Assembly: GCA_001600055.1 (NCBI GenBank)
Contig: BCIV01000007.1
Location: 682,001 to 746,000, forward strand
Reading direction: 5' to 3'
From: Filobasidium wieringae
Taxonomy: Eukaryota > Basidiomycota > Tremellomycetes > Filobasidiales > Filobasidiaceae
Length of the DNA stretch: 64,000 nt
Position numbers and translations under genes: made by a program
The notes under the pieces: generated by a model
The model's input: only the letters and a program-made list of their open reading frames with translations
Databases searched by the model: none
What the model was told of the DNA's origin: nothing
Shown here: positions 12,001 through 22,970 of the stretch, piece after piece
Layout: the number at the start of each line of letters is the position of its first letter
Position numbering within the stretch: position 1 is the first letter of the stretch

Positions 12001-12301
12001 AAGAGAAAGCGAGAAAGGTCCAGATGTGCGAATCCGATCGTGCAGGTTGTTGGCTAATGCCGTATTATAAAACGATTGATTCGCGAAGCCGTCTTCGATG
12101 TGACGGCTTCATCCTTCTCGTCCGTTGTTCTTCCCATAGTAAATCCACCTTCTTCTCCTTGCCGATAGTCTTACGTCATGCATCAATTCCATCCCGCTAT
12201 AGAGTGTTCTATCGAGCGAAACATGGTAAGCGAGCTGTCTTCACTGACTGATTGGAGTCTACTACTAACCAAAACATGAACCGTATGCAAGAATCAACCG
12301 T
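9004..12301. other. Gene-poor 3.3-kb intergenic stretch with degenerate repeats
   Basis: This is the longest stretch here without a supported gene. Open frames exist (10222-10635 -, 10723-11142 -, 11586-11969 -, 11731-12057 +), but none shows a domain, good splice structure or conserved composition that I can recognise. Visible structure: short direct repeats at 9718-9756 and 9766-9822, an imperfect tandem duplication at 9826-10034, and a perfect 9-bp inverted repeat at 12085-12110. It could contain untranslated RNA genes or long UTRs that cannot be seen by eye. Confidence 0.45.
9826..10034. repeat. Imperfect tandem duplication, unit about 110 bp
   Basis: The segment around 9828-9925 (CTCACTCGATCTG... 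AAAGGTGCGCTCTGTAG... TGTCGTTGCATAG) is repeated around 9942-10034 (CTAACTCGATCTC... AAAGGTGTGTTCTGTAG... TGTCTTGTTGCATGG), with shared blocks and scattered substitutions and indels. No coding capacity is evident. Just upstream, a 26-bp unit (CACTGACCYCGTTKGAACGA) also occurs twice at 9770-9822. Confidence 0.6.
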
Positions 12302-13664
12302 CTACCAGTTCTGAGGAGGAGCGTCCCTGCTGGGTCCAGCGTTGCGGGTAGCGGACCTCAACTGCCTTTGGTTCTCGGGAGCCTGAGCGTGGGCTTGAGC
12401 CTCCATGTCGGCAGCAGCCCTGCGCTTCTGCTCCTCAGCGGCAGCGGACTTGCTCTGGATAGACCAGTCAAAGATGTAATCGTACTGGAATCCCTCACGA
12501 ACAAAGAGGTCTCGGAAGAGCTTTCGAAGGTAAGAGTAGTCGGGCTTGTCGTCGAATCGAAGGGATCGACAGTAGTTGAGGTAGATGGGGAACTCGTTGG
12601 GGAATCCTCGGCACAAGATCTCGGTAGCAGTGGTCATCTCTGTGATCAACTTTGCTTGTTAGCTGTATACCCAAGTCTCAATATCAAACGAACGCACTCT
12701 TCTCCATGATACGGTCATACTTCTGCTTCTTGGTAGCAGCCTTCAATCCCTGCCAAGGCAAAGCTCCCCTCAAGAAGTACTGATATTGACAGATATATCA
12801 GCCTAAATGGTTAACAGGAAGACAGGAAGAAAGACGGGATTTGTACATACCATGAGCACATATCCGAGAGACTCGAGATCATCACGCCTAGACTGCTCCA
12901 CACCCAAATGAGTATTGATAGAAGTATAACGGGCAGTTCCGGTCAAGTCTGCACACGAAAAGGGAAGTCCATCAGCTTCTTAGTTACTTAATGTTCTTGA
13001 ATGAAGAAGCACTCACTCTTGTTCTCCCTGTAGGGAATGTGCAAGTGGGTCTTGGGGTCCCTGTACTTCTTGGCGAGACCGAAATCGATCACATTGACTT
13101 GATTTCCTCGCTTTCCAATTCCCATCAAGAAGTTGTCAGGCTTGATATCACGATGGATGAAGTTTCGAGAGTGGATGTATTCGACTCGAGAGATCTGAAA
13201 GGGGGCGATTTGGATCAGTTGATTGGTATGGAGCGTAGAATGCCGACAAGAACAACTCACAAGCTGATCAGCCAGGAGAAGGACGGTCTTCAAGCTGAAC
13301 TTTCGGTTGCAGAAGTTGAAGAGATCTTCCAGAGAAGGTCCACTGAGTAGTGCAGAAGAAATAGGTCAATTACCCAGCCCGATCGATTGCGAATAGAAAC
13401 TCACAGCAAATCCAAAACCATGGCATTGTAATCACACTCAGTTCCGTACCACCTGACGAAAGGCACTCCAACACCTCCAGCGAGAGATTTGTAAACCTTG
13501 CTCTCGTACTCCAATTGAGGGTGCTTCGCCTTGACGGACTCCAACTTGATAGCGACCTCCTCACCAGAGACGATGTTGACTCCGAGGTAAATATCACCGA
13601 AAGATCCGGAACCGATCTTCTTCCCGATCCTGTACTTGGAACCTACTCGGAGATCCATGGCCAT
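12302..13664 (-). CDS. HRR25: Casein kinase 1, delta/epsilon (Hrr25/Hhp1) type
   Basis: This is a serine/threonine kinase of the CK1 family, with roles in DNA repair, ribosome assembly, trafficking and meiosis in related fungi. Six exons (13664-13405, 13342-13261, 13194-13017, 12948-12851, 12779-12698, 12639-12302) give 345 residues. Motifs in order: glycine loop [15 protein letters not shown] lysine, catalytic loop [19 protein letters not shown], and the CK1-specific [17 protein letters not shown]. The C-terminal tail after the kinase fold is short (about 45 residues, Gln/Ala-rich, ending PPQNW). It has no terminal Cys pair for palmitoylation, which argues for the Hrr25/delta type rather than the plasma-membrane Yck type. 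A second in-frame ATG lies two codons downstream (13658). It is divergent to OLA1 across about 1.3-1.4 kb. Confidence 0.95.
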
Positions 13665-14914
13665 CACTTGTTACTGAGTTTGATAGAGGGGAGTTTGATA
13701 CGGAAAATCTTTTGATTGATGGAATGGGGTTCATCATTAGGGTAAAAGGGGTTCCGAAGAAGGATAACAAAGGAGACAAGAAGTCAGCGAACGTGTCTTT
13801 GAAATAGGACGATATATTCAGTCAGAATACGCCTGAAACGGCTGCGTATTGATTGGTCTCCATGACCTTTGGTTCAGGCCATGTTTATGATTCTAAACTG
13901 GTCTGGCCATCGAGTGCAAACTGATCCGTCCGGTCGATCGTATGATCTAAACCTTCCTGATGTCTAGTGTACGCTGTCAGGCTTCCTGATAGTTGCCTCA
14001 GAAGACCTGGTCCGACACTACCCCAATCATGCGCGTCGTCTAGCTTGCCCAAGGACAAACTCCATCATATCCCTTTGACCGAGTTCTCGATCGCAAAAAA
14101 AAACAGTCCGATTCGCAATAAAGCACTCACTTGATAGACTCCTACTGTATGATATGCACCGATACTGATCTGATCGGTTTTGACGTTCTAGTCGAGATGG
14201 ATTGACAGTCTGGGGGAAGGACTGTTCAAATTTTCGTCGAAATGCGGACAGCAAAGGGGTGCTGATTTGGTAGTCTAGTTCGACGGGTTGGGATTCGCTA
14301 ATAAGGCTAGCGAGTGGTAGGACTCGTTTAAGGGAGTGTAGAAGCAGAAGATGGAAGTGAAGACTGTATGAAACCAGATCAAGGGTGGGGTATGGAAGGT
14401 CAAGAAGATGGACAACAATGCGAAGGATGGTTGGTGAAACGACGAAGCCACGCTGCGATGGTAAGATGATTGGATTAGTACGAGTAGTCCAAGGACAAGC
14501 GTTGACAGAGGCTGTGGCTGGTTCGCGTGCAACTCGCTGCGTAAGCCAAACGATGCATTGTCTGCCCAGTCAACGAATGCTGGTAATCTATTGGTCACAG
14601 ATAGATGACTCATCCTCGTTATTACGTGGTACAGATGACTACAGACATTGTACACGATATAAAGAAGAATGCGATACCAAGCGAAGCTTTGTGAGCTGTT
14701 GGTAAGTCGATCATACGCTGAAACGTTGTTCCGTGACGGACTCGACTATCGAATGTGCATCGACGTGTCGCCCATCTTCCGCTTTATTTGCGGTTTCTCA
14801 CGCGTCGCCTGTTTCTCTACGTTTCGCAAAGTTTCGACCTGAAAAGAAACGATACAGATCAGACGTCTGTTCAACTCCCATATAACCCTACACTCCCCCC
14901 CTCTCAGCTATTGC
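13665..14914. promoter_or_regulatory. Divergent upstream region of CK1 and OLA1, no supported gene
   Basis: About 1.25 kb lies between two head-to-head genes. A 126-codon frame at 14275-14655 (-) is rich in Ser/Leu/His and has no recognisable features, so I reject it as a gene. The last about 150 bases before OLA1 are pyrimidine-rich, as expected for a leader. Nothing else is visible. Confidence 0.4.
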
Positions 14915-15088
14915 ATGTCCCTTCTCCTTTCTAGATTAGGAAACAGCTTTAAACCCAAAACTCTTTTACGGACTCCCCTTCTCCTCTCCACTACTGGGTC
15001 TCGTTTGCTCGAAAACCCTAGTTTCACCGTCGTCTTCACCTCGCGACCTTTTACTACCACACACCACACTCTTTCCAAGAAGAAAAAA

Positions 15089-16922
15089 ATGCGTGAGTTG
15101 TCACAAACAATCGTCACCCAGACTTCTCATACTGACGGATGCTGCCCTTTCGATTAGCTCCCAAAAGCAAGAAGGGCGAGGTTGAGAAAAAGGTCCTTTT
15201 GGGTCGTCCCGGAAACAACTTGAAGGTTCGTTTCTCAGTTCAGACTGCACCATCAGACATCCGCCTGACCATTGTTGTTCCTTGCATAGGTTGGTATTGT
15301 TGGGTTAGTATGATGGACTGCGCACCATCCTGTCGTCGACATCGTCTGATCTCGGACACATCTCGCTCGCAATAGTGTTCCCAACGTAGGAAAGTCTAGT
15401 TTCTTCAACTTGCTCTCTAAGGTTAGTGCACCTAGATCAACATGGTCGTGAATATGGAGACTTGACCTACCATACATATTAGACCTCGTTGTCCAACGCT
15501 GCCAACTTCCCCTATGCTACCATCGACCCCGAGGAGGCCCGTATTCTCGTACCTGACCCTCGTCACGAGTGGTTGTGCGAGACCTACAAGCCCGCCAGCC
15601 GAATCGCTGCCTACCTCACCTGTATCGATATCGCCGGTTTGACCGCTGGTGCTTCTACCGGAGCCGGTCTCGGAAACGCTTTCTTGTCCCACGTCCGAGC
15701 CGTCGATGGAATCTTCCAGATGGTCCGTGCGTTCGACGACGCCGAGGTCATTCACGTCGAGGGTGATGTCGATCCTACCCGAGACATGAAGATCATCCAA
15801 ACCGAGTTGAGACTCAAGGATATCGAGTGGGTCGAGAAGACTATCGAGGCTCTCAAGCGAGGGATGCGTGGATCCGGTGCCAACAGTTTGGCAGAGAAGG
15901 CCAAGAAGGAGGAATTGGCTACCGTCGAGAAGGTCCTGTCCACTCTCAAGGATGAGAACAAGGACGTCAGGAAGGGAACTTGGTCCAGTAAAGAGGTGAG
16001 CGTCTTTTCCTATCATGTCATCTCGATTCCATCCCTTTCCTCCTACCTATCGCTTTCGATCTACCTGATGAGAAAGGGCGCAAATACAATGCCCGATTTA
16101 ACCCAGCTCGTTGACTTGGGAGTAACGCCCCGCATTATAAGAATGAGATAACTGTAAAAACTCTGATCCCGAAAGCCTCCTCTCTTTTCGTTTGACTGAT
16201 GAACTTCAGAAGCGCATATGCTGATCGATATCCGTCTGTCTACTGAAATAGGTCGAGGTCATCAACGGTCTCGCCCTTTTGACCGCCAAACCCGTCATCT
16301 ACCTCGTCAACTTGTCCGAGCGGGATTACATCCGAAAGAAGAACAAGTGGTTGCCAAAGATCAAGGCTTGGATCGATGAGAACAACCCAGGTGATCTTTT
16401 GATTCCTTTCTCCGTCGCTTTCGAGCAGAGGCTCGAGGAAATGGGTGAAGAGGACGCTGCCGAGGAGGAGAAGAAGGTCGGAGCTACCAGCGCTTTGGGC
16501 AAGATTACCACTGCCGGATACGCTTCGTTGAACTTGATCAGGTTCTTCACCTGTAAGTTCATCTTGTCCTCTGACATCGGCTGTTAACAGACACTGATTT
16601 GATCATGATTGACGATTCAGGTGGTGCCGACGAGGTCCGTGCATGGACTATCCGTGAGGGAACAAAAGCTCCTCAAGCCGCTGGTGTTATTCACAGCGAG
16701 TACGTCATGAAGCCCTTGACCCGGTTTTCTCATGCAGCATACTGATCAGCCATGTTCTACAGCATCGAGAGCCACTTCATCTGTGCTGAAGTACAATCTT
16801 ACGAAGACTTGAAGGAGTACGGTACTGAAGCTGCTGTCAAGGCTGCCGGTAAACTCCGACAACAGGGAAGGACTTACGAGATTCAGGACGCCGATATCTG
16901 CTTCTTCAAGCACAACGCTTAA
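15089..16922 (+). CDS. OLA1: Obg-like ATPase 1 (OLA1/YchF family P-loop ATPase)
   Basis: OLA1/YchF proteins are ribosome-associated P-loop NTPases that favour ATP over GTP and act in stress and translation control. Eight coding exons (15089-15092, 15158-15225, 15290-15303, 15376-15421, 15483-15995, 16252-16552, 16621-16699, 16763-16922) give exactly 394 residues, the usual family length. Motifs: [10 protein letters not shown] (P-loop, split between a 14-nt micro-exon and the next exon), [10 protein letters not shown] (switch II), and NLSE in place of the GTPase NKxD, which is the family hallmark of ATP preference. A C-terminal TGS domain follows (ending FFKHNA). Exon 1 carries only the bases ATGC. 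The reading frame is open upstream to an ATG at 14915 that would add 58 basic, Ser/Leu-rich residues (see findings). The 256-nt intron at 15996-16251 is unusually long here. Confidence 0.96.
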
Positions 16923-17549
16923 ACGGATCACATGGATGGTCCGGAGCTGTATCATATGACGACATGTATTGAATGATTGGGATTATGGATCTTTCATCAA
17001 TAGATGTGTCCTGGACGTTGCCATGTATCGATTCCGTGCCACACACAACACAATCCGATTTGACTTTTTTACAGTCCGGCCCCGAAGTCCATCCATCAGA
17101 AACAAAAGGCATTCCGTTGACCCTGATGCGACCATATAGAAGCTATGATCTATAGCCGATGCAAAACTGTGATGCGTCCTTCCAACTTGCGATGGCGGGC
17201 GCGCGTTCTGGTCATCTGGCCAGTGCAATTGATGGCAAAGATGTGGATAGCCGAAGGTAGTTCGATTCTACTACAGTTCCTGGCATCGGGTCTTCGGTTT
17301 CAACTTGGATCGTCTTCGCTTAGGAAGTCGGTGCTACCACTTTACGAGTCGTTCGATTTGATCCTCCGACCGACACCAGACACTTTCCCGAAAAGGGAAT
17401 CCTAGAATCACCTGGAATCGGAATTCTCTGCTGTCTTGTAGGTTCGAACTGGATTATATCGTTGAACTTATCGTGATTCTACTATCCGCACCCACAAACC
17501 TCCCTGTACAACAATGATCGATCAGATGAAATTCGCCTCGACGCACCAT
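16923..17549. other. Convergent 3' region between OLA1 and the P450 gene
   Basis: About 630 bp contain the 3' ends of two converging genes. Short open frames (16973-17155, 17145-17405) show no recognisable protein features. I see nothing else here. Confidence 0.4.
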
Positions 17550-19961
17550 TCAGAGACTGACCTTGACATATAAAGTCAAATTACTGGCGACCCAAACCTT
17601 CTCCTCCTTTCCTCTACCTGACAGATCCTTCCATGCTTCAGGAGGTGAAGTACCCTTGGGCTGTTCATCTGGGGCGAGAACAACTTTGTATCGGGCTGAT
17701 TTGGTCTCGGGATCAGAGAGCGAGCGTAATAGTTTGGCCATCACGTAGCTGAGCTGCATGAGCGCAAAGTTTTGTCCCAAGCACTGGACGCCAAACAGGC
17801 AGAACTTAGTATCGACAACGGAATCTCCTAGGCCTATTTCACTCACTGTCCTGGGACCGGCGTTAAAAGCAACGAATCCTTCTCGTCTACGCCTCGCCTC
17901 CGAGACTTGCGACTGGTCGTCCTCATCGGTCGTCAACCAACGTTCAGGCTTGAATTCTTCCGCGTCTTTGCCCCAAACCTCTTTCGAACGCTGCATCAAA
18001 AGGATAGCGAGGATGATAGATGTATCTCTAGGCATATAAAGCGGTGGACTGTCTGCATCTGAACCCTGGAGCAATACCGCCTCGGACGATCGGCGAATGC
18101 TGTCAAGAAAGACATGAGCGCGAGTAGCGTGGGTCCTGCAGTCATCGAAACTCACTTCATCGGTACCGGAGGGTACAGCCTCAATACTTCCAGAACAAAC
18201 GTATTCACTGAATCGAAGACATGATGAGTGGTTCTGGTCTCCTCCCATACCGATTCCCACTCACGCAACTTCATCACCTTCAAATCCCTGGCAACCAACT
18301 CCGCTGGACTCGAGCAGACTTCTTCTCTCAGTCGCTCTGCGATTTCGGGGTAGAGTGCCAGGCAATAAATACAAAAGGTCAAAGCTGAAGCTGTCTACGT
18401 TGGTTGAACCTTTCAGCAGGTATATGTTCGTCATCCGAGTAGAGTGACTTACAGTATCACGAGCGGCGACCAAGATATTGATCAGCTCGTCCTCTATTGC
18501 GTCCCTATCTGTATCTCACAGTCAGCTTTCCATGCGCATCAACCCTTGTATTTGACACACCTTTCATAACTTTCACTAGGTGATCCAATAAAACTCCCTT
18601 GCCCTTCTCCCCTTTCGCCTTTCCGCCATCTTGATCCTGCTCTATAGCCTTGTCCACTACTGGACGAACGAAACGTTTGATCGTCTGGACAGGCCGAGTC
18701 ATTTGATTGCCTGTCATTTCGAAAAGAGCCTGTTTCATACAAAGAACCAAGATCATTAAGACAAGATCTCAATCTCTTTCTGAGTGGAACACTGATAGAT
18801 TTACCCAAGGAGTACCCATCTTGATCCTTCTCGCTAGAACCGCCTATTCAAGTCAAATTACGAGATTAGCTTCGTTCCCTCTTCAATAGGAACATCGTCA
18901 TCATAATCCTGATAAAATGACCCACTTGAGCTTTAGAGAAGGCCCGAGCTAATTCTTCCCTTCCCACCCCCTCTTCCGCTCGTTGCTTCTCCTCGTCCCG
19001 CTTGCCCGCATCCTCTAGTCGGACTAGACCGTCTACGTTCTGCCCGAATAAGAACGAACTGGCCACATCCATCGTATATATTAAAGCAAGCGCTTGAGCG
19101 TCGATCGCCCTGTGCTCCTTGTTGCCTCTACTTGACGATGAGGGGGGTTGGTGCAGGAGAGAGATGAACCGAGTAGTACTTGGTTCAAACACCTCGGCGG
19201 GATCAAGAGTTGTGGTATGTGCGAAGAAAGGTCGGGTAGAGTTTCTATGCTATGGTTGATTCGCATTTATCATGTAACGGACACAATAGAACAGGCGATC
19301 AGCTCGAAATACATCGCCTACCCTTTTTCACGAGTGTACGGACGGACTTACAAATACCCAGTCCTCTTTATCACTGACAAACACGCCTTTGGGACCCATG
19401 AAATCCTTAGCCCTTTCGTGAAATTTGGTACCCTTAGGGAAGGAAGAATGGGAGGTCGTAAGGATTTGCAAGATGTGGCGCGGAGAGGTAGTTATCATCT
19501 GATTCCTAAACGTCTTAGCAAAAATCGGAGGAAGGTATCCAGCTGATGAAAAGCGATAGAGTTGGACGTACACTATCTTCCCCTAGAATTCGTGTATTAA
19601 CCGTCCCACCGATCCCTTCTACTCCACTCCTAACCATGCCTTCGCCCAGATACCCAGACTTGCCCTCTCGGTCCCAGGCGAGCATCAAGTCTATATTACC
19701 CCACTTCAGATACCAGGGAGCGTCGGTTCTTGACTTTATAACAGGGATGAGCTGAGCTCCGAGCGAGCTTGCGTGTCGAGCATGGACCCGGCGAAGGGTT
19801 GTGGTGTAGCATACATAAACCAAGGTAGGTGTTATGAGATGAATGAGCAGCCGGAGTAAGAGAGAACAAGATGGGAGAACGAGGTGAACAAGTATTGTCG
19901 GGATGAGGAGGTTACGGTTCGAAGCCTTTAACAATATCGGGGAATACGGAGGGAGGTTCAT
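17550..19961 (-). CDS. Cytochrome P450 monooxygenase, CYP63/CYP52-like
   Basis: This is a haem-thiolate monooxygenase, probably anchored in the ER by its hydrophobic N-terminus (LLIPTILVHLVLPSCSLLLRLLIHLI, shown in part). It is split by about eight to ten short introns, and I estimate about 600 residues. Motifs in order on the minus strand: TKFHERAKDFMGPKGVFVSD (early exon, about 19.4 kb), a SFLFGQNVDGL helix (about 19.05 kb), I-helix AARDT (about 18.46 kb, split by an intron), ExxR as LEVLRLYPPVP (about 18.2 kb), a PERWL meander (about 17.94 kb), and haem loop FNAGPRTCLGQNFA (17.87-17.76 kb). In that loop the axial Cys codon starts the exon after an intron. The pattern resembles CYP63 and CYP52 alkane/fatty-acid hydroxylases. 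The substrate is unknown. A reductase is not encoded nearby. Confidence 0.9.
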
Positions 19962-20719
19962 TGTATGATGGCAGCGTTCGTTTGGTGGTTGATGGTTCAG
20001 TGATTGGAGCTAGTTGATCTAATATCTAACGAGAGATTCGGGAGATTAGATTAGGATGACCGGTAGATAATACACGTCACTCGATGCATACATATGTGAC
20101 ATGGCTTATCAAAATCGAATATGACGTTGTCAGTTGTCAGTTGTTAGGGAATTCCTTGAATCCTTCTAGGATTGTTGCTAGGTTTATGTGCTGCACCGCT
20201 GGTTAATCCTTTTCGTCAAGTGGCGAGTAGCCAGCCTATATCATCCAGCGATGTGTATGTTGCAGGCTGCAAGCTGATGCTTCGCCAGGTCGATAGCCTT
20301 TATCGATTCTAGAAGTGAATCTCGAATGTTCACCATGATGTTCTGTCGTGTATTGTCTACCACCTGCAGTTTCGTTCAGGTCCTTACGGTGTCAGAGCCC
20401 GTTTTAGTAATCTCAGTGACTACTTCCAGATTATCAGACATGCGATGCGTCATCAATGAGAATAATGCTCACGAGATCAAAATAGCCCCAAAGCAGAATC
20501 CGGGGTCTTACATGCAATGCACATGCACCGCTTACTCGTGCACTTCATCTACTGCTTGGGCTCCAATTTTGGCTTTTATACAACTGTATACTTCCTCTCT
20601 CAATAACCTTCGACTTCTTGGTTTATAGTACAATCCAGCTTTATCCCCCGTCGATCATCTACGTGCACTCGATAGGATCCCAACATTCAACCGTTAAATA
20701 AATCCTACAACAAGCAAGA
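19962..20719. promoter_or_regulatory. Divergent upstream region of the P450 and VMA21 genes
   Basis: About 760 bp lie between two head-to-head start codons. A 100-codon frame at 20326-20628 (+) is not convincing. No TATA box or repeated operator-like element stands out. Confidence 0.35.
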
Positions 20720-22591
20720 ATGACCGCCGCATCCCCCCTCAAGTCCTGTGAGTTTTTCCTGTGCTTTGTAGCCAAAACATAGAGAACTGAATTCTGGATC
20801 ACGCTCAGCCACCTCGTTCCCCCAGTTGGACTCTCCCAGCCCAAACCCCTCCCACCCATCCCAACTCGATCCTCGGGAACCTCCTCCCCCTTCTGCCCTT
20901 TCTTCTGATACCGATCGTCAGCATCAGCAGCAACATCAGCATGCGATCGGTCTGGGCATTAGCACACCCCCAGGGTCTTCTTTCGGTTCCGGAATTAGGA
21001 GTCGAAAGACTTCTGTGGTTGAAGGATTGCCCTTGTCCGTCGACAGTCCCGTATCATCTAGAGCGGCTAGTCCTTCAAGGAGAAACGTCTCGAGTCCTCC
21101 GATCAGTAGTAATCTCTCCGAATCCTTAACTCAATCTCAAAATCAAGCACAAAGTAGCCCTCAACCTCATCCCAATAGAGTGAGGGACGATTTCATAGGA
21201 ATAATCACACCCGGTAGTTTCACTCCGCAATCTCAATCCCAATCCATCTCAGCCCGAGCAAGTTTCGCCGCCCAGAACCCTGTCACTGGTTCTTTGGACG
21301 CCGAATTGTTGAGAAGCCAGATGCAGGGCCTTCAGTCCGCTCGTCAAGGGGCTCTAGAAGATTCGAACACTCCGCTAGACGAGGGGGAGAACGATTATGG
21401 GGTCAAGGAACCGACACCAATGACTCGAAGTACGAGTCCCGTTCTGGACATCTTGCAAGCCTCCCCCTCTGGTCAAGGAGCTGCCGGTCCGGGGGGTCTG
21501 GGAGTGATGAGTTCTTCAGGGGAAGGAATCAGGACGCTCGCAGAGGTTGGAGAAGATCTGATGGCCGCTCCTAACGATTCTCCTGCCGGATCTCCGGTTC
21601 AGATTGGGACGGGGATGTTGGACTTTTCCGGTAGTCAAAGATCAAGGGTTATCTCTGGTGGACTTGGTCATAATTCTCATGTGAATTCTGTTGCTCACTC
21701 GCCATCACCCTTGGGAGGAAGGGGCGGGTCTAATCGCAGCCCTAGCCCTATGAGGCGGAAAGAGCTGGCTAAGGAAGATCTAGGGAGAGGATCGACGGAT
21801 CAGTCTCTCCTGAGTACGAACGATCTCTTGGGTCCTAATCGCTCGGCACCTGAAAAGTCCGATCCGAGTATCTCACTTAACGACGATGACGAGCAGGAAC
21901 CCCAGCAAACTACTCGGCTAACGAGACCCGCCATGGATTCCCGAAAATCGTCACTTCCCGGTGGGTTCCCGCAACGTGGGGCCGCGGAGTATCAGAAGAA
22001 AAAGCTGGAGAGATGGATCGGACCGAAACCGACCGCCGTACTTGAAGAACAAGCTTCGGGTGGTCCGAGTGTTCCAAGAGAGCCGTCTGAGATCGAGATG
22101 AAACTCAAAGGTGCTATGGAGACTGCTAGTCAGCAGCTGAATGTGAGTCTGGAGATCCAAATCGCAAGATAATGCGCCAGGCTGATGAATGATCCCATTC
22201 GCCTTATAGTCTGTCGTTTCTGGACCTTCTGCTCATAAGTGAGTTTTATGAGATCGATTTCCTGCATGACTATTCGACGCTTATACCAAATCTCCTGCAC
22301 TTCCAGTAACGTCCTCGCGAAACTCTTGCTTTTCGCTTTCCTCGTGGCTTTTGTACCAATTACGGTCTACTTTACTTCAGTGGCGTACTTCTTCAACGGT
22401 ATGCTCCTTGACCTCGCATACAGTCTCTCACTCTCGCTGATCCATCTACGTCAGGCTCCACGACTATCGCTGCGATCGCCGCAATCGTCTCGGCAAACCT
22501 AGTGATGGTTTCTTACGTCGTCGTAGCATTCAAGGAAGATATTGGGGATCAGAAAACGCTAGATGGTTCCCTGGCAAAGAAGACGCAGTGA
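20720..22591 (+). CDS. VMA21: V-ATPase assembly factor VMA21 at the end of a long disordered polypeptide
   Basis: VMA21 chaperones assembly of the V-ATPase Vo sector in the ER and leaves by COPII, returning by a C-terminal dilysine signal. Five exons (20720-20747, 20809-22142, 22210-22238, 22307-22398, 22455-22591) form one continuous frame of 539 residues. The last about 85 residues are plain VMA21: first membrane helix LAKLLLFAFLVAFVPITVYF, loop, second helix AIAAIVSANLVMVSYVVVAF, then KED and a terminal KKTQ (KKXX retrieval signal). The first 454 residues are Ser/Pro/Gln-rich, apparently disordered, with many S-P sites and no domain I know. VMA21 is normally 70-110 residues. An in-frame ATG at 22098 would give a standard 100-residue form. 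Either the locus encodes an N-terminally extended VMA21, or two products share the 3' exons. Confidence 0.85.
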
Positions 22592-22970
22592 CCGAAGTTG
22601 AGGGTATTCGAAGGATAAGGGCCTTCATAATGCTGTTTTGTCGAAAAAGGTTTCTTGTAGAAAAACAAAACAAAAAGTGGTACAAAATGTGTATGATATA
22701 ATGACAATTTCTTAGGGCAGGGCCTAGGCCAGAGCTGTTTTGCGGTATTACTGCTTTCGCGTGACCTCTCTGCTCAGGAAGGACTCGCAGACGGAACACG
22801 TGCGATCTAAGCAGGCATTATATCAGGTGGTCTTGTACGGATATTCATTATGCCACAAGACATCGAACCAGCTTGAAGCCGGCTGATATTGGTCGTTATC
22901 ATATTAGATACAATGGATCGGCAAGGACGCCTATTCCAACAAATGCTTTCATACCGCCGACTAAAACGTC
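22592..22970. other. Convergent 3' region between VMA21 and NUP155
   Basis: About 380 bp separate two converging stop codons. I see no gene or RNA element in it. The A-rich tract around 22655-22690 may belong to the VMA21 3' UTR. Confidence 0.35.

Noticed and set aside
14275..14655. 126-codon minus-strand frame upstream of CK1
   Set aside because: Low-information Ser/Leu/His sequence with no recognisable features in a promoter region.
16060..16170. Possible box C/D snoRNA in the long OLA1 intron (CTGATGAG ... CTGA)
   Set aside because: No complementary terminal stem flanks the boxes and the C box lacks the usual purine.
22098..22591. Treating VMA21 as a fully separate gene
   Set aside because: The upstream exon joins it in frame through a canonical donor and acceptor, so I report one gene and raise the alternative as a finding.
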